Below, in pieces: positions 9,334 to 18,190 of a stretch of 64,000 nucleotides of DNA. Positions within the stretch are counted from its first letter, which is position 1, and every line of letters begins with the position of its first letter. The notes beneath the pieces are model-generated. The model saw nothing but the letters and a program-made list of their open reading frames with translations, ran no database searches and had not been told where the DNA came from. The translations under genes and the position numbers were made by a program. Source of the stretch: Synechococcus sp. NOUM97013 (GTDB lineage: Bacteria; Cyanobacteriota; Cyanobacteriia; PCC-6307; Cyanobiaceae). The stretch covers positions 1,736,001 to 1,800,000 of the forward strand of contig NZ_CP047941.1 of NCBI RefSeq assembly GCF_014279815.1. Direction: 5' to 3'.

Positions 9334-10425
9334 ATGACTACGGGGCTGAAGGAAGCGGAACAAGCGCTTGAGCGCGGCGACTACGGCCAGTGTCTGCGCC
9401 TGCTTGAGCCTCTCGCTGAAGCCCATCCGATGACCGAACCCAAAGGGGCCTCGGTGCGCATGGTGATGGTCACGGCCTGGATGGGACAGGGTGATGAGCA
9501 AAAAGCGATTGCCACCTGTCGGCTGCTGACCCGTTGCAAAGACGTCGACCTGCGCAACAGAGCCCGGCAGTTGTTGAGCGTGCTGGAGGCACCGAGCCTG
9601 GACCGGCCAGCCCGATGGTCGATGCAGCTGCCGACGCTCGAGATGGCTCCCAAGCTGGGCAAACGGCCTCGCAGCAGCCGACGCAGCCGACAGCCAAAAC
9701 CGCCACCGCCGCCGCCGACGGGGCCGACACGAGGGCCCTCGGCAGGATTTGCGGCTCTGGTACTGGCTGTTCTGCTGGGGCTGACCCTTTTGCTCAGTGG
9801 ATGTGTTCGGGTCAGTGCTGACCTCGAACTGGGTGGCCCGGACCGCTTGGCGATGCACTGGCAGATCAACAGCCTCAGCGGTCGCCGTCTTCCCTGGCAA
9901 GAGAATTTCGCCAACGCGCTTCAGTCCGAAGGACTGAACTGGTCGGTGAATCAGCGACGGGCCGGTGGCCTCACCCTCAGCAGCCCCACCCTCACCGGCC
10001 AGCAGGCCTCAACGCTGTTAAGCCGCAGCGTCGAACTGGCAGGTCGCACGGCCGGGCAAACCTTTCCGCCGCCAGAACTGTCGGTGCAGGAGCGCAACTG
10101 GCTGATCGGTGTCCAGCAGGACCTCGACCTCAAGCTGGATCTCACGGGGCTGGCGTCGTTCAGTACCGGTGATCTGCAGGTCACGGTTCAACCGGTCGCC
10201 ACCCTCAAGCATGTCCAGGCATCACCGAATCAAGTGACGCTGAAGCAGCAGGTGGTGCGCTGGCCACTGGAGAGAGGAGCGATCAATCAACTCCGGATCC
10301 GTCGCTGGCAATGGAGCCGCCTTGGACTGGGCAGCGTGGTGGTTGTCATCTTGCTGCTGCTGAGCCTGTTGCTCCAATCCGTGCGCTTGCGTCTGGGTTT
10401 CGGCTACCCAGAGCTCCCGTCTTGA
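9334..10425 (+). CDS. DUF3153-like membrane protein with TPR-like N-terminus
   Basis: 363 residues. Residues 1-85 look like a short helical-repeat segment (ALERGDYGQCLRLLEPLAEA, QKAIATCRLLTRC). A basic, proline-rich linker (about 105-135) leads to a hydrophobic stretch containing LLLSGC, then a globular region with VSADLELGGPDRLAMHW, and a final membrane span at about 330-350. The part from VSADLELGG to the last span resembles cyanobacterial DUF3153 lipoproteins, which usually start at the lipobox; here that domain seems fused behind a TPR-like module. It lies 3 bp after argB and ends 1 bp from the convergent priA stop. Confidence 0.7.
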   Translation: MTTGLKEAEQALERGDYGQCLRLLEPLAEAHPMTEPKGASVRMVMVTAWMGQGDEQKAIATCRLLTRCKDVDLRNRARQLLSVLEAPSLDRPARWSMQLPTLEMAPKLGKRPRSSRRSRQPKPPPPPPTGPTRGPSAGFAALVLAVLLGLTLLLSGCVRVSADLELGGPDRLAMHWQINSLSGRRLPWQENFANALQSEGLNWSVNQRRAGGLTLSSPTLTGQQASTLLSRSVELAGRTAGQTFPPPELSVQERNWLIGVQQDLDLKLDLTGLASFSTGDLQVTVQPVATLKHVQASPNQVTLKQQVVRWPLERGAINQLRIRRWQWSRLGLGSVVVVILLLLSLLLQSVRLRLGFGYPELPS

Positions 10426-10426
10426 C

Positions 10427-12712
10427 TCAGAGCTGGAGAGGATCAGGGTCCACCGCCAACGACACATCCCGAGGCAAGCCATCCCAAAGGCTGGTCCCAG
10501 GCGGCAGAGGAATGGGACTGTTTTTGGGGCCATGCAGTAGCAACTGCCAGCGGCTGCGCCCCGCCACTCGGGCCACAGGAGCCGGCGCAGGCCCGAGCAA
10601 CTGCCAGCCGGCCTTGGCACATGGCTCACGCAAGCGTTCCGCCAACAGTGTTCCTGCCGTCGAGGTGTCGGTGGCGGACGGACCAGCAAGCCTCAGCAGA
10701 CAAGCTCTGGCGAACGGCACGAGTCCCGCATCCCGTCGCAAGGTGGATTCCTCCTCGAGAAATCGCTCGTAACGACCGTCCACCAGATGCCGAATCACGG
10801 GATGGTCCGGGCTGTAGGTCTGCACCAGCACCTCGCCAGGCTTCTCGGCACGGCCGGCACGGCCAGCGAGTTGCAGCAGCAACTGCAGACACTGTTCACC
10901 GGCCCTGAGATCAGGGCGATGAAGAAGGCCATCCGCCGCCAGAACAGCAGCCAGCGTCACACGGGGAAGATCCATGCCCTTGGCCAGCATCTGCGTTCCC
11001 ACCAACACATCAGCCTCGCCGTCGGCGAATCGGTCCAGCAGGCGCCGGTGCCCATCTCTCCCGCCGGTGGTGTCGCGATCAAATCGCATCAGGCGCAGGT
11101 CACTCAGCTCGGTGGCCAACCGCTCCATCACCCGCTGCGTCCCGGCACCAAAGGGCTTGAACGCCAGTGACCCGCAAGCGGAGCAGGACGCCGTGATCGG
11201 CTCACGATGGTCACACCAATGACAGCGCAACCACTGCTGATGCGACCGGCTGCCATGAACGGTGAGCGGCACGTCGCAGTGGGGACACATCACCACCTCG
11301 CCGCAGCTGCGGCAGCTCAGAAACGTGCTGTATCCACGGCGCGGCACCAGCACCACCGCCTGTTCGCCCTTCTCTTGCAAGCCTGCCAGCCGATCCATCA
11401 GTGCGCGGCTGATCAGGCGTTTGTTGCCCTCGGCCAGTTCATGGCGCATGTCGATGATGCGCACGGGAGGCAGAGGCTGGCGGGAGATCCTCAACTGCAA
11501 CTTGGAGAGCACCACCGGACCTTCGGGCTGAAGACGGCTCCAGCTCTCCAGCGATGGCGTTGCACTTCCCAACAGCAAACGGCCACCCTGCAATCTCACC
11601 CGCTCGGAGGCCAGATCCCGAGCGTGATAACAAGGCATGGGTGACTCCTGCTTGTAGGAGTTGTCGTGCTCTTCATCAAGCACCAGCAATCCCAGCGGGC
11701 GCAGCGGCAGAAACACGGCTGAACGCGTTCCCACCACCACGATGGGCTCATCCGAAGCCAGACAACGGCGCCAGGTGGTGACGCGCTCCCGATCACTGCA
11801 GCCACTGTGATATTCCACGACCTGCGCACCAAAACGCTTGCGACAACGGTCCACCAGTTGTGGGATCAAGCCGATCTCAGGAGTGAGCATCAGAACGTGA
11901 CGTCCAGCCTTGAGCTCTGCCGCAGCCAGCTGCAAATACACCTCGGTTTTTCCTGACCCAGTGATTCCCCAAAGCAGCATTTCGCTGCTATCCGGGAGCC
12001 TCTGGAAACGCGTGAGTGCGGCCTGCTGCTCTTCAGTCAGCTGCCGCGGAGGCTCAGCATCAAAGGGCGGCGAGACCGAGGATTCCAGGTCGTTGCAGCT
12101 GCGCTGCTCACGATGAATCAACCCTTTGGATTCCAGAGCCTGGATGCTTCCCGACTGAAAACCTTCAGCGAGGAGATCGCGCTGCCAGGCCCCTCCACCC
12201 CGTTGCGCAAGCGCGTTGATCAAGGCTTCCTGGCGTGGAGCGCTCGAGAGGTCGACGGATGACGCCAAATCCCGCAAGGCAACCCACCACAGTCGACGAC
12301 CAACGGCCGGAGGAGTAGGCCGTTGCCCCAACCATCCAGGTGGCAGAGCCGCTTTGAGCATCCGGAAGGAACTGGTGTGGCATCGATCCGCCATGGCGTC
12401 GAGCCACTCCCTCCAACCGGCATCGACCGCAGCGGATTGCACCAGTGCATCCACAGGCTGCAGTGGATGACCGCTGGATTCCTGGGCGTTTGACTCCTCC
12501 TCGAGACAGCGGCAACCGGTGACCAGTCCCTGCAACCGTCGTCCTCTCAGGCGAACGGACACGAGATCACCCAAACCCACACCCAGTCCGAGACTGTCGC
12601 AATAGCTGAACGTGCGACCGTCTCGACCGGCCTCCAGCCAGACGTCAACAACGGAGACCGACTGTTCGGGGAGCACGCAGCACGGTGGATCGGATGGGGT
12701 TGCCGACGCCAC
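10427..12712 (-). CDS. priA: Primosomal protein N' (replication restart helicase)
   Basis: 3'-to-5' superfamily 2 helicase that reloads the replisome at stalled forks. 761 residues starting with a GTG. An N-terminal DNA-binding domain (about 20-110) precedes the helicase core, which has the Walker A motif GITGSGKTEVY (about 249-259) and the DEEH box in VLDEEHDNSYKQ (about 342). The zinc-binding Cys cluster lies at about 467-515 (CRSCGEVVMCPHC, CHWCDH, CSACGS). Motifs V and VI include GTQMLAKGMD and QLAGRAGRAEKPGEV. Confidence 0.95.
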   Translation of the reverse strand: MASATPSDPPCCVLPEQSVSVVDVWLEAGRDGRTFSYCDSLGLGVGLGDLVSVRLRGRRLQGLVTGCRCLEEESNAQESSGHPLQPVDALVQSAAVDAGWREWLDAMADRCHTSSFRMLKAALPPGWLGQRPTPPAVGRRLWWVALRDLASSVDLSSAPRQEALINALAQRGGGAWQRDLLAEGFQSGSIQALESKGLIHREQRSCNDLESSVSPPFDAEPPRQLTEEQQAALTRFQRLPDSSEMLLWGITGSGKTEVYLQLAAAELKAGRHVLMLTPEIGLIPQLVDRCRKRFGAQVVEYHSGCSDRERVTTWRRCLASDEPIVVVGTRSAVFLPLRPLGLLVLDEEHDNSYKQESPMPCYHARDLASERVRLQGGRLLLGSATPSLESWSRLQPEGPVVLSKLQLRISRQPLPPVRIIDMRHELAEGNKRLISRALMDRLAGLQEKGEQAVVLVPRRGYSTFLSCRSCGEVVMCPHCDVPLTVHGSRSHQQWLRCHWCDHREPITASCSACGSLAFKPFGAGTQRVMERLATELSDLRLMRFDRDTTGGRDGHRRLLDRFADGEADVLVGTQMLAKGMDLPRVTLAAVLAADGLLHRPDLRAGEQCLQLLLQLAGRAGRAEKPGEVLVQTYSPDHPVIRHLVDGRYERFLEEESTLRRDAGLVPFARACLLRLAGPSATDTSTAGTLLAERLREPCAKAGWQLLGPAPAPVARVAGRSRWQLLLHGPKNSPIPLPPGTSLWDGLPRDVSLAVDPDPLQL

Positions 12713-13008
12713 ATGTTTTTCTTAAGATACATATGTTGGACAGCTTTAGAGCTGTTGTCGGAACAGAGCAGAGTTCCGTCCAGAGGGAAGACACGAAGCT
12801 CGAGCCAGGGTTCCACCCGACGGCCGACCGGTCTGCGAAAGCCCCTGACAGCCCTGCCACCGACCACAGACCAACAAGCCAGTTTTGAACATTGCTCTGA
12901 TACGTCGACCCCCTTCGATGGCGAGGTCGAGCAGCGCATTGAAAGGTGTCTGAGTTGTTCTTGGATTTTTAAGCCCAGTTAATCCCTAATTCTTTCTTCC
13001 TCGTTCCC
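12713..13008. other. Intergenic region between divergent priA and rpoD
   Basis: About 296 bp with no convincing gene. It must hold the promoters of priA (leftward) and rpoD (rightward) and a long rpoD leader. A plus-strand frame covering part of it has an atypical, Ser/Arg/Pro-rich composition and no ribosome-binding context, so I treat it as non-coding. I cannot assign -10/-35 boxes with confidence. Confidence 0.5.
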
Positions 13009-14367
<1,359 letters not shown>

Positions 14368-14374
14368 TGGGTAA

Positions 14375-14409
14375 GCAGGGCTGTTTTAAGCCCTGCCATT
14401 CCTTTTAAT
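14375..14409 (+). terminator. Intrinsic terminator after rpoD
   Basis: Perfect 8-bp inverted repeat GCAGGGCT/AGCCCTGC around a 6-nt loop (14375-14396), followed by a T-rich tract (cattccttttaat). It sits 8 bp after the rpoD stop. Confidence 0.8.
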
Positions 14410-14585
14410 CAACTGCAGCAGAGGGGTTCTCAACCGAGAGCCCCTTTTTAATGCCAGCCCTCTGAAACAAGGGGTATTCGTCGGATATCTGCAAAACCGT
14501 GCAGGGATATCCGTTGCAAATCGATGCCTGAAACCTGAGGTGGGCATCATTTGGCATCGCAAACGGCCCTGAGAGGGGGACCGCC

Positions 14586-14762
14586 TTAGCTTCCGGGCCC
14601 CGCAGACTGCCTCGTGACCATTGGATAAAAGACCGCATCAAGGACAACCTTGTCTGGGTCGTCTTCTCTCTGAATGTCCCAGAGAGGGAAGAGCTGGCCA
14701 CCGTCCTCAAAGAAGACCTCCTCCTTGGCAACCATGTGGTTGATGACCTTCAGGTGAGCCAA
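14586..14762 (-). CDS. Short hypothetical ORF, possibly a gene fragment
   Basis: 58-codon frame opening with TTG at 14762 (ATG alternative at 14735) and overlapping the end of the broken ORF upstream by 13 bp in another frame. The residues look protein-like (HMVAKEEVFFEDGGQLFPLW, DDPDKVVLDAVFYP), with acidic and aromatic residues well mixed. It could be a second small gene or the frameshifted continuation of the ORF at 14750-15052. Not recognised. Together the two occupy the otherwise empty stretch after rpoD. Confidence 0.35.
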   Translation of the reverse strand: MAHLKVINHMVAKEEVFFEDGGQLFPLWDIQREDDPDKVVLDAVFYPMVTRQSAGPGS

Positions 14763-15052
14763 TCACCCATCATCTTCTCCTCGTTGTAGTCGCTCTGGAA
14801 GATGCGGTAGAGGTCATCGTCCTCAGTCCGAGCCATCTCCATCACCAGGTTCCCAATGCGGTCCAGGTCGCAACCCCGGCCGGCGTTGTATTTCCCGTTG
14901 GGGAAGCCTTAGACGTGTCGCTCCAGAGCCCAACGAATGCTGTGTTGGATGAAGACCATGTTGATGTGGAAAACGGCCTTCCCGTATTGCTCGGTTCCTT
15001 CCTCCACGTCTTTAAGAAGATCCCAGTTGAGAGTTGGAAGTGTGGCGGTCAT
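14750..15052 (-). pseudogene. Hypothetical gene interrupted by an in-frame TAA
   Basis: From the ATG at 15052 the frame reads 47 residues (beginning MTATLPTLNWDLLKDVEEGT), meets TAA at 14909-14911, then continues in the same frame for 52 codons (GFPNGKYNAGRGCDLDRIG, LVMEMARTEDDDLYRIFQ) to a TGA at 14750. Both halves look coding, so a single nonsense change in a real 100-residue gene is the simplest reading. The protein is acidic and helical; family unknown. The frameshifted ORF at 14586-14762 may be a further piece. Confidence 0.5.
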
Positions 15053-15084
15053 GGTTCTGTGTGTTGAGTGGTTGGTGTCAGGCC

Positions 15085-15165
15085 TCAGAGGGCAATGACG
15101 ATGAGGATGAGAGCTGTGCAGAAGTAGGTGGCGATGTTGCCGAGAACTTCGTTGGTGTCAGTCAT
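15085..15165 (-). CDS. 26-residue single-span membrane miniprotein
   Basis: An ATG at 15165 opens a 26-codon frame: a short polar start (MTDTNEVLG) followed by an unbroken hydrophobic helix (ATYFCTALILIVIAL) and a stop. It lies 32 bp upstream of the broken ORF on the same strand, so they could share a transcript. The layout is like that of small photosynthetic or stress membrane peptides, but the sequence matches none I know. It may be chance. Confidence 0.4.
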   Translation of the reverse strand: MTDTNEVLGNIATYFCTALILIVIAL

Positions 15166-15299
15166 TTGGTCCTCGCTGTGACCTCTTCAAGGTGCTCCGA
15201 CCCAACCCATTTCCACGTCAACCATTAGTAGGAGCGTGCAGACGACGCCTCATACGGAAGTTGACTCAAAGGACTTAGTACCCAAATGAACGAACACAG

Positions 15300-15330
15300 A
15301 AAAGGCACCTCCTAAGGAGTACATGCTGAA
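15300..15330 (-). terminator. Putative terminator after first minus-strand TPR gene
   Basis: Read leftward, CTCC-TTA-GGAG hairpin followed by gtgccTTTTCTG. It is the weakest of three related hairpins (others at 15963-15985 and 16708-16731), each sharing the core caaggagt/ctaaggagt and lying about 25-50 bp past a stop codon. Confidence 0.45.
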
Positions 15331-15350
15331 ATGCAATGCAAAGGAAAATC

Positions 15351-15908
15351 TCATTGCAAATTACGACACCAAGTACCACCTTCGCTCTTTAACCATTGTG
15401 CTGCTGATTCATCTCCAAGAGAAACTGCTTTCTTGTAGTCAGCACAGGCGCCTCTGTCGTCACCCAAATATTGCTTTGCAATACCACGCCTTTCATACGC
15501 ATTTGTATAATTTGGATTGATTTCTATTGTCTTAGTAGTGTCAAAGACCACACCTCGATAATCACCCATTTCAATCTTGACACCAGCACGGTTGTCAAAA
15601 TAGATATAAGCATCGCGCGGATTGATCTCAATTGCCTTAGTAAAATCAGCAATTGCCCCAAGATAATCCTTTAATCCATTTTTTGCTATGCCACGCTCAT
15701 TGTACGCCTTAGCATCCTGAGGATTAATCTCTAGCAACTTAGTGAGATCAGCAATTGCCCCTTTGTAATTGCCTTGTTTTTGTTTTGCTTGCCCACTACT
15801 GTATAACTGTCTCTCCAACGAATTTGGCTTTGCATTCACAGCAATAAAAGAAGTCCAAAGGGAAATAAAACACAGTGGTGCAGCAATGACAGCAGTTCTA
15901 CGAGACAT
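15351..15908 (-). CDS. Secreted TPR-repeat protein
   Basis: 185 residues. A signal peptide (MSRRTAVIAAPLCFISLWTS region) precedes three or more tetratricopeptide repeats from about residue 35: LYSSGQAKQKQGNYKGAIAD, AYNERGIAKNGLKDYLGAIAD and a degenerate third (YIYFDNRAGVKIEMGDYRG). It ends with AYERRGIAKQYLGDDRGACADYKKA and a C-terminal Trp/Cys tail. TPRs mediate protein-protein contacts, so a periplasmic scaffold is possible. Its leader and repeats are close to the neighbour at 16033-16656, indicating tandem duplication. Partner unknown. Confidence 0.8.
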   Translation of the reverse strand: MSRRTAVIAAPLCFISLWTSFIAVNAKPNSLERQLYSSGQAKQKQGNYKGAIADLTKLLEINPQDAKAYNERGIAKNGLKDYLGAIADFTKAIEINPRDAYIYFDNRAGVKIEMGDYRGVVFDTTKTIEINPNYTNAYERRGIAKQYLGDDRGACADYKKAVSLGDESAAQWLKSEGGTWCRNLQ

Positions 15909-15962
15909 CTAATGGGTGTTCTGCTTCCATCATGATAAGGAGGATGCTGGATCAGACATGAA

Positions 15963-15985
15963 TAAAACACCCCCAAGGAGTGCAT
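15963..15985 (-). terminator. Terminator after TPR lipoprotein gene
   Basis: Read leftward: CACTCC-TT-GGGGGTG hairpin then TTTTATT. It lies about 50 bp beyond the stop of the TPR lipoprotein gene at 16033 and resembles the hairpins at 15300 and 16708. Confidence 0.6.
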
Positions 15986-16032
15986 GCTGAACTGAAAGGG
16001 ATAACCGTATCCTGTAACTCCAGGAACATCCT

Positions 16033-16656
16033 CTAACACTGTTGTTTCACCCATTTTACAGGTTCTTTCCTTCCTAACTCTGCTGCTTTTCTCCAATCCT
16101 GGCAGGCACCTTCGAGATCATTTTGATTTTCTCTTTTTATGCCACGATTAATGTAGGCAAGAGCAAACTGAGGATCAAATTCTATTGTCTTGCTCCAATC
16201 TTTGATTGCCCCTTGTGGATCCCCTAAACGAGACTTTGCAAGACCACGATTATAATAGGCAAGAGCATACTTAGGATCAATCTCTAACGCCTTATTAAGA
16301 TCAGAAATTGCACCTTGGTAATCTTGCAAATTATCCTTGGCAACTCCACGATACATGTAGGCATCAGCATACTGAGGATCAATCTCTATTGCCTTGGTGT
16401 AATCAGCGATTGCTTCTTGATTATCGTTTAAAGCACTTTTAGCGTTGCCACGGTTGTAGTAGGCAACAGCCTCCTGGGGGTATATCTCAATGGTTTTGGT
16501 CCAATCATCAATTGCTCCTTGATAATTGCCTGAATCAAACTTCTCAAGTCCTTGTTCAAAATAGATTCTTCCCTGGTCCGCGCATGCAGTAATCAAGGGA
16601 GACCCAAGCGCAAGCACAGACAGTGCCGCAGCAATGACATTGGTTCTACGAGACAT
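16033..16656 (-). CDS. TPR-repeat lipoprotein
   Basis: 207 residues from the ATG at 16656 (17 further codons upstream are in frame but lack a leader). The signal sequence ends in the lipobox LITAC, so the protein should be lipid-anchored. About five TPR units follow with the canonical pattern (AYYNRGNAKSALNDNQEAIA, AYMYRGVAKDNLQDYQGAIS, AYYNRGLAKSRLGDPQGAIK). The C-terminal unit LEGACQDWRKAAELG matches the end of the paralog downstream and of the plus-strand TPR lipoprotein at 20767. No enzyme domain, so an adaptor role is inferred only. Confidence 0.82.
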   Translation of the reverse strand: MSRRTNVIAAALSVLALGSPLITACADQGRIYFEQGLEKFDSGNYQGAIDDWTKTIEIYPQEAVAYYNRGNAKSALNDNQEAIADYTKAIEIDPQYADAYMYRGVAKDNLQDYQGAISDLNKALEIDPKYALAYYNRGLAKSRLGDPQGAIKDWSKTIEFDPQFALAYINRGIKRENQNDLEGACQDWRKAAELGRKEPVKWVKQQC

Positions 16657-16707
16657 CAAATAGGTGTCCTGCTTCAACAATGATAATAAAAATCCTGAAT
16701 CAGGCAT

Positions 16708-16731
16708 AAAAAAGGCACCCCCTAAGGAGTG
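16708..16731 (-). terminator. Orphan terminator hairpin
   Basis: Read leftward: GGCACTCC-TTAG-GGGGTGCC followed by TTTTTTATG. This is the best formed of the three related hairpins. No intact gene lies immediately upstream on this strand. Only a short acidic tail (EVEEVED then TGA at 16758) precedes it, so it may mark a decayed third duplicate. Confidence 0.65.
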
Positions 16732-16757
16732 CCTGATGAACTGAGTTGAATCAGAAA

Positions 16758-17153
16758 TCAGTCTTCGACTTCCTCGACCTCAGAACCATTGCCGTCCGTT
16801 GCTTATCCATTACATCGAATACCGGTTAAAAATCGAGTCAGCTGACGAAATCCTTTGTTTTTAAGGGAAAGGGATCTCGGCAGCTTTTTGATGGAACTCC
16901 TCCATCAGACATCAAGGAGATATCTCTTCTTTTTCATTGTCTTACCAGATGTCCCCAGCTGACATCAAGATCGGACATCAATAGACACCCCAGACCCTCA
17001 AATAGCCATTACGGCATACGGCACTAAGCCACCATTCATTTGAACCTCAACGAGCCAACGCAATGTGGCCTAGAAATCCATTGACAGGCTGCCGTCAACA
17101 AAAACTCAAAACATGCGGGGTGGGTTCCTCGTGAACAAAAAAAAAGAGAAAAG
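16758..17153. other. Intergenic stretch with a possible gene remnant
   Basis: About 400 bp without an intact gene. At 16758-16802 the minus strand reads ATDGNGSEVEEVED-stop, preceded at once by an in-frame TAA. This looks like the C-terminus of a lost acidic protein, placed correctly before the 16708 hairpin. The rest is AT-rich and contains several copies of gacatca (near 16908, 16962, 16975), of no obvious meaning. Confidence 0.35.
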
Positions 17154-17276
17154 GTGGCTTCTTTTCAGGTAGATCCTGAGTTCCATGACAGGTTGAAAGT
17201 CTTTGCCGAGTCCTCTGGTTTAAAGATCTCTCAACTCTGTCGTTATGCTCTTGCTCGTGAAATGGACAGCATGTGA
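17154..17276 (+). CDS. Very small ribbon-helix-helix-like protein
   Basis: 40 residues from a GTG at 17154. The pattern ASFQVDPEFHDRLKVFAESS followed by GLKISQLCRYALARE fits a CopG/Arc-like ribbon-helix-helix: a short strand then two helices. Such proteins bind operators as dimers. The start is uncertain. A run of nine A residues lies just upstream (17137-17145) behind another GTG at 17131 in a different frame, so a slip there could have altered a longer N-terminus. The next membrane-protein gene starts 8 bp downstream, suggesting an operon. Confidence 0.5.
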   Translation: MASFQVDPEFHDRLKVFAESSGLKISQLCRYALAREMDSM

Positions 17277-17283
17277 AATAAGG

Positions 17284-17508
17284 ATGGATCTGTTACAGCG
17301 AATGAGGGTGATAGGTAGTTGCTTGGTTATTGCTTCTTACTTCATCACTCTCCACATTGATATGGTGACTGGTGTGATTGTTCACTTGATTGCACTAATA
17401 ATCTCTGTTCCACAATTCATTAGATTAAAAGCATGGGATGTGGTTGTGATGATGATGTTCCTTATGTCTATTGGAACTGGACGACTCATCACAGCAAGGT
17501 TTCTGTGA
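17284..17508 (+). CDS. Small multi-span membrane protein
   Basis: 74 residues, almost entirely hydrophobic, with three probable spans (about 8-24, 28-45 with ITLHIDMVTGVIVHLIALI, and 52-68). The internal ISVPQFIRLKAWDVVVMM block, with the charged pair between two spans, looks like a conserved small cyanobacterial membrane protein I have seen without function. The ATG at 17284 is preferred to the one at 17245, which overlaps the ribbon-helix-helix ORF. Confidence 0.6.
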   Translation: MDLLQRMRVIGSCLVIASYFITLHIDMVTGVIVHLIALIISVPQFIRLKAWDVVVMMMFLMSIGTGRLITARFL

Positions 17509-17582
17509 GCCTGTAGCAACTGAATACCAGGAATGTTCGTCTTATACAGATGAGCTCGTAGCAGCCTTCCTAAGGTCACAGA

Positions 17583-17690
17583 ATGGTTGCACTTGTCTTG
17601 CTTCTAATAATGTTTGCCCTCTTTTGGCATCTCTCTGGGTCAACCAGGAGGCGCAAGAGACTCTTTAGTAAGAGATCCAGGAGATGGTGA
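17583..17690 (+). CDS. Possible 35-residue membrane peptide with basic tail
   Basis: ATG at 17583 opens a frame with one hydrophobic segment (MVALVLLLIMFALFWHLS) and a strongly basic C-terminus (TRRRKRLFSKRSRRW). This positive-inside layout is typical of small membrane proteins. It overlaps, on the other strand, the signal-peptide remnant at 17640-17732, so only one of the two is likely to be functional. Confidence 0.3.
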   Translation: MVALVLLLIMFALFWHLSGSTRRRKRLFSKRSRRW

Positions 17691-17732
17691 CGCTGCAAGT
17701 AGCAGTGTTGTAAGAAGAAGTGGGAGTTTCAT
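17640..17732 (-). pseudogene. Truncated seventh copy of the secreted-protein leader
   Basis: Overlaps the stop of the preceding copy as TAATG and reads MKLPLLLTTLLLAASPSPG followed by 11 residues and a TGA. The leader is almost identical to those of the six genes upstream, but the mature domain, including the ADDFxYLKC start, is missing. It is best read as a copy deleted down to its signal peptide. Confidence 0.55.
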
Positions 17733-18190
17733 TAACTCTTAAAATTATCAAACTCAGCAGAATCAATCTTAATGCAGTCACCCGTTGTCACGGTCTTAAT
17801 TAATCCAGGCGTTGGTTCTTTAAGAACCCTTTTGCCTTCGCCTCTGATTGTATAAGGAGGCGAGAGCATAGTGGTGGTCTTGTAAGTGTCCTTAGTCCAT
17901 TGATTTTCGAACTCAGTTTTGTGGATCATCTCCGTGCTCATCTCATTATCCTGAATAATCACATCTTGCTCTTCATTGATATTATTGTAAATCACCTTTT
18001 TATTTCTGATATTAATTCTAAGGACTAATATTTCTCTAGTTTCCCTGCTAAGAGGCGTCTGGTCGCCGTCGCTCCAATCTATTACCGTAGAAACTAACAT
18101 CGTTTCATCACACTTCAGATAAAGGAAGTCATCAGCAACAACAGGTGATGCTGCAATTAGCAGGGTTATGAGGAGTAGTGGGAGTTTCAT
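17732..18190 (-). CDS. Secreted two-Cys paralog, array copy 6
   Basis: 152 residues. The leader MKLPLLLITLLIAASPVVA precedes ADDFLYLKC at the mature N-terminus. The middle carries a LSPPYTIRGE segment matching the family motif xPPGxI, and the second Cys is in TTGDCIKIDSAEF near the end. Only these two Cys lie in the mature part, so a disulphide closing a small beta domain is plausible. It is the most divergent intact copy. It overlaps the upstream copy's stop by 4 bp, indicating one operon. Function unknown; export to the periplasm or outside is inferred from the leader. Confidence 0.75.
   Translation of the reverse strand: MKLPLLLITLLIAASPVVADDFLYLKCDETMLVSTVIDWSDGDQTPLSRETREILVLRINIRNKKVIYNNINEEQDVIIQDNEMSTEMIHKTEFENQWTKDTYKTTTMLSPPYTIRGEGKRVLKEPTPGLIKTVTTGDCIKIDSAEFDNFKS

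Noticed and set aside
8812-9900. 362-codon minus-strand ORF across argB and the DUF3153-like gene
   Set aside because: His/Gln/Arg-rich composition and complete antisense overlap with two real genes; no family motif.
12713-12982. 89-codon plus-strand ORF before rpoD
   Set aside because: Start lies inside a T-rich promoter-like stretch, and composition is Ser/Arg/Pro-rich; more likely leader sequence.
16900-16990. Repeated gacatca words as possible direct repeats
   Set aside because: Seven-base units with irregular spacing in AT-rich DNA; no array structure.
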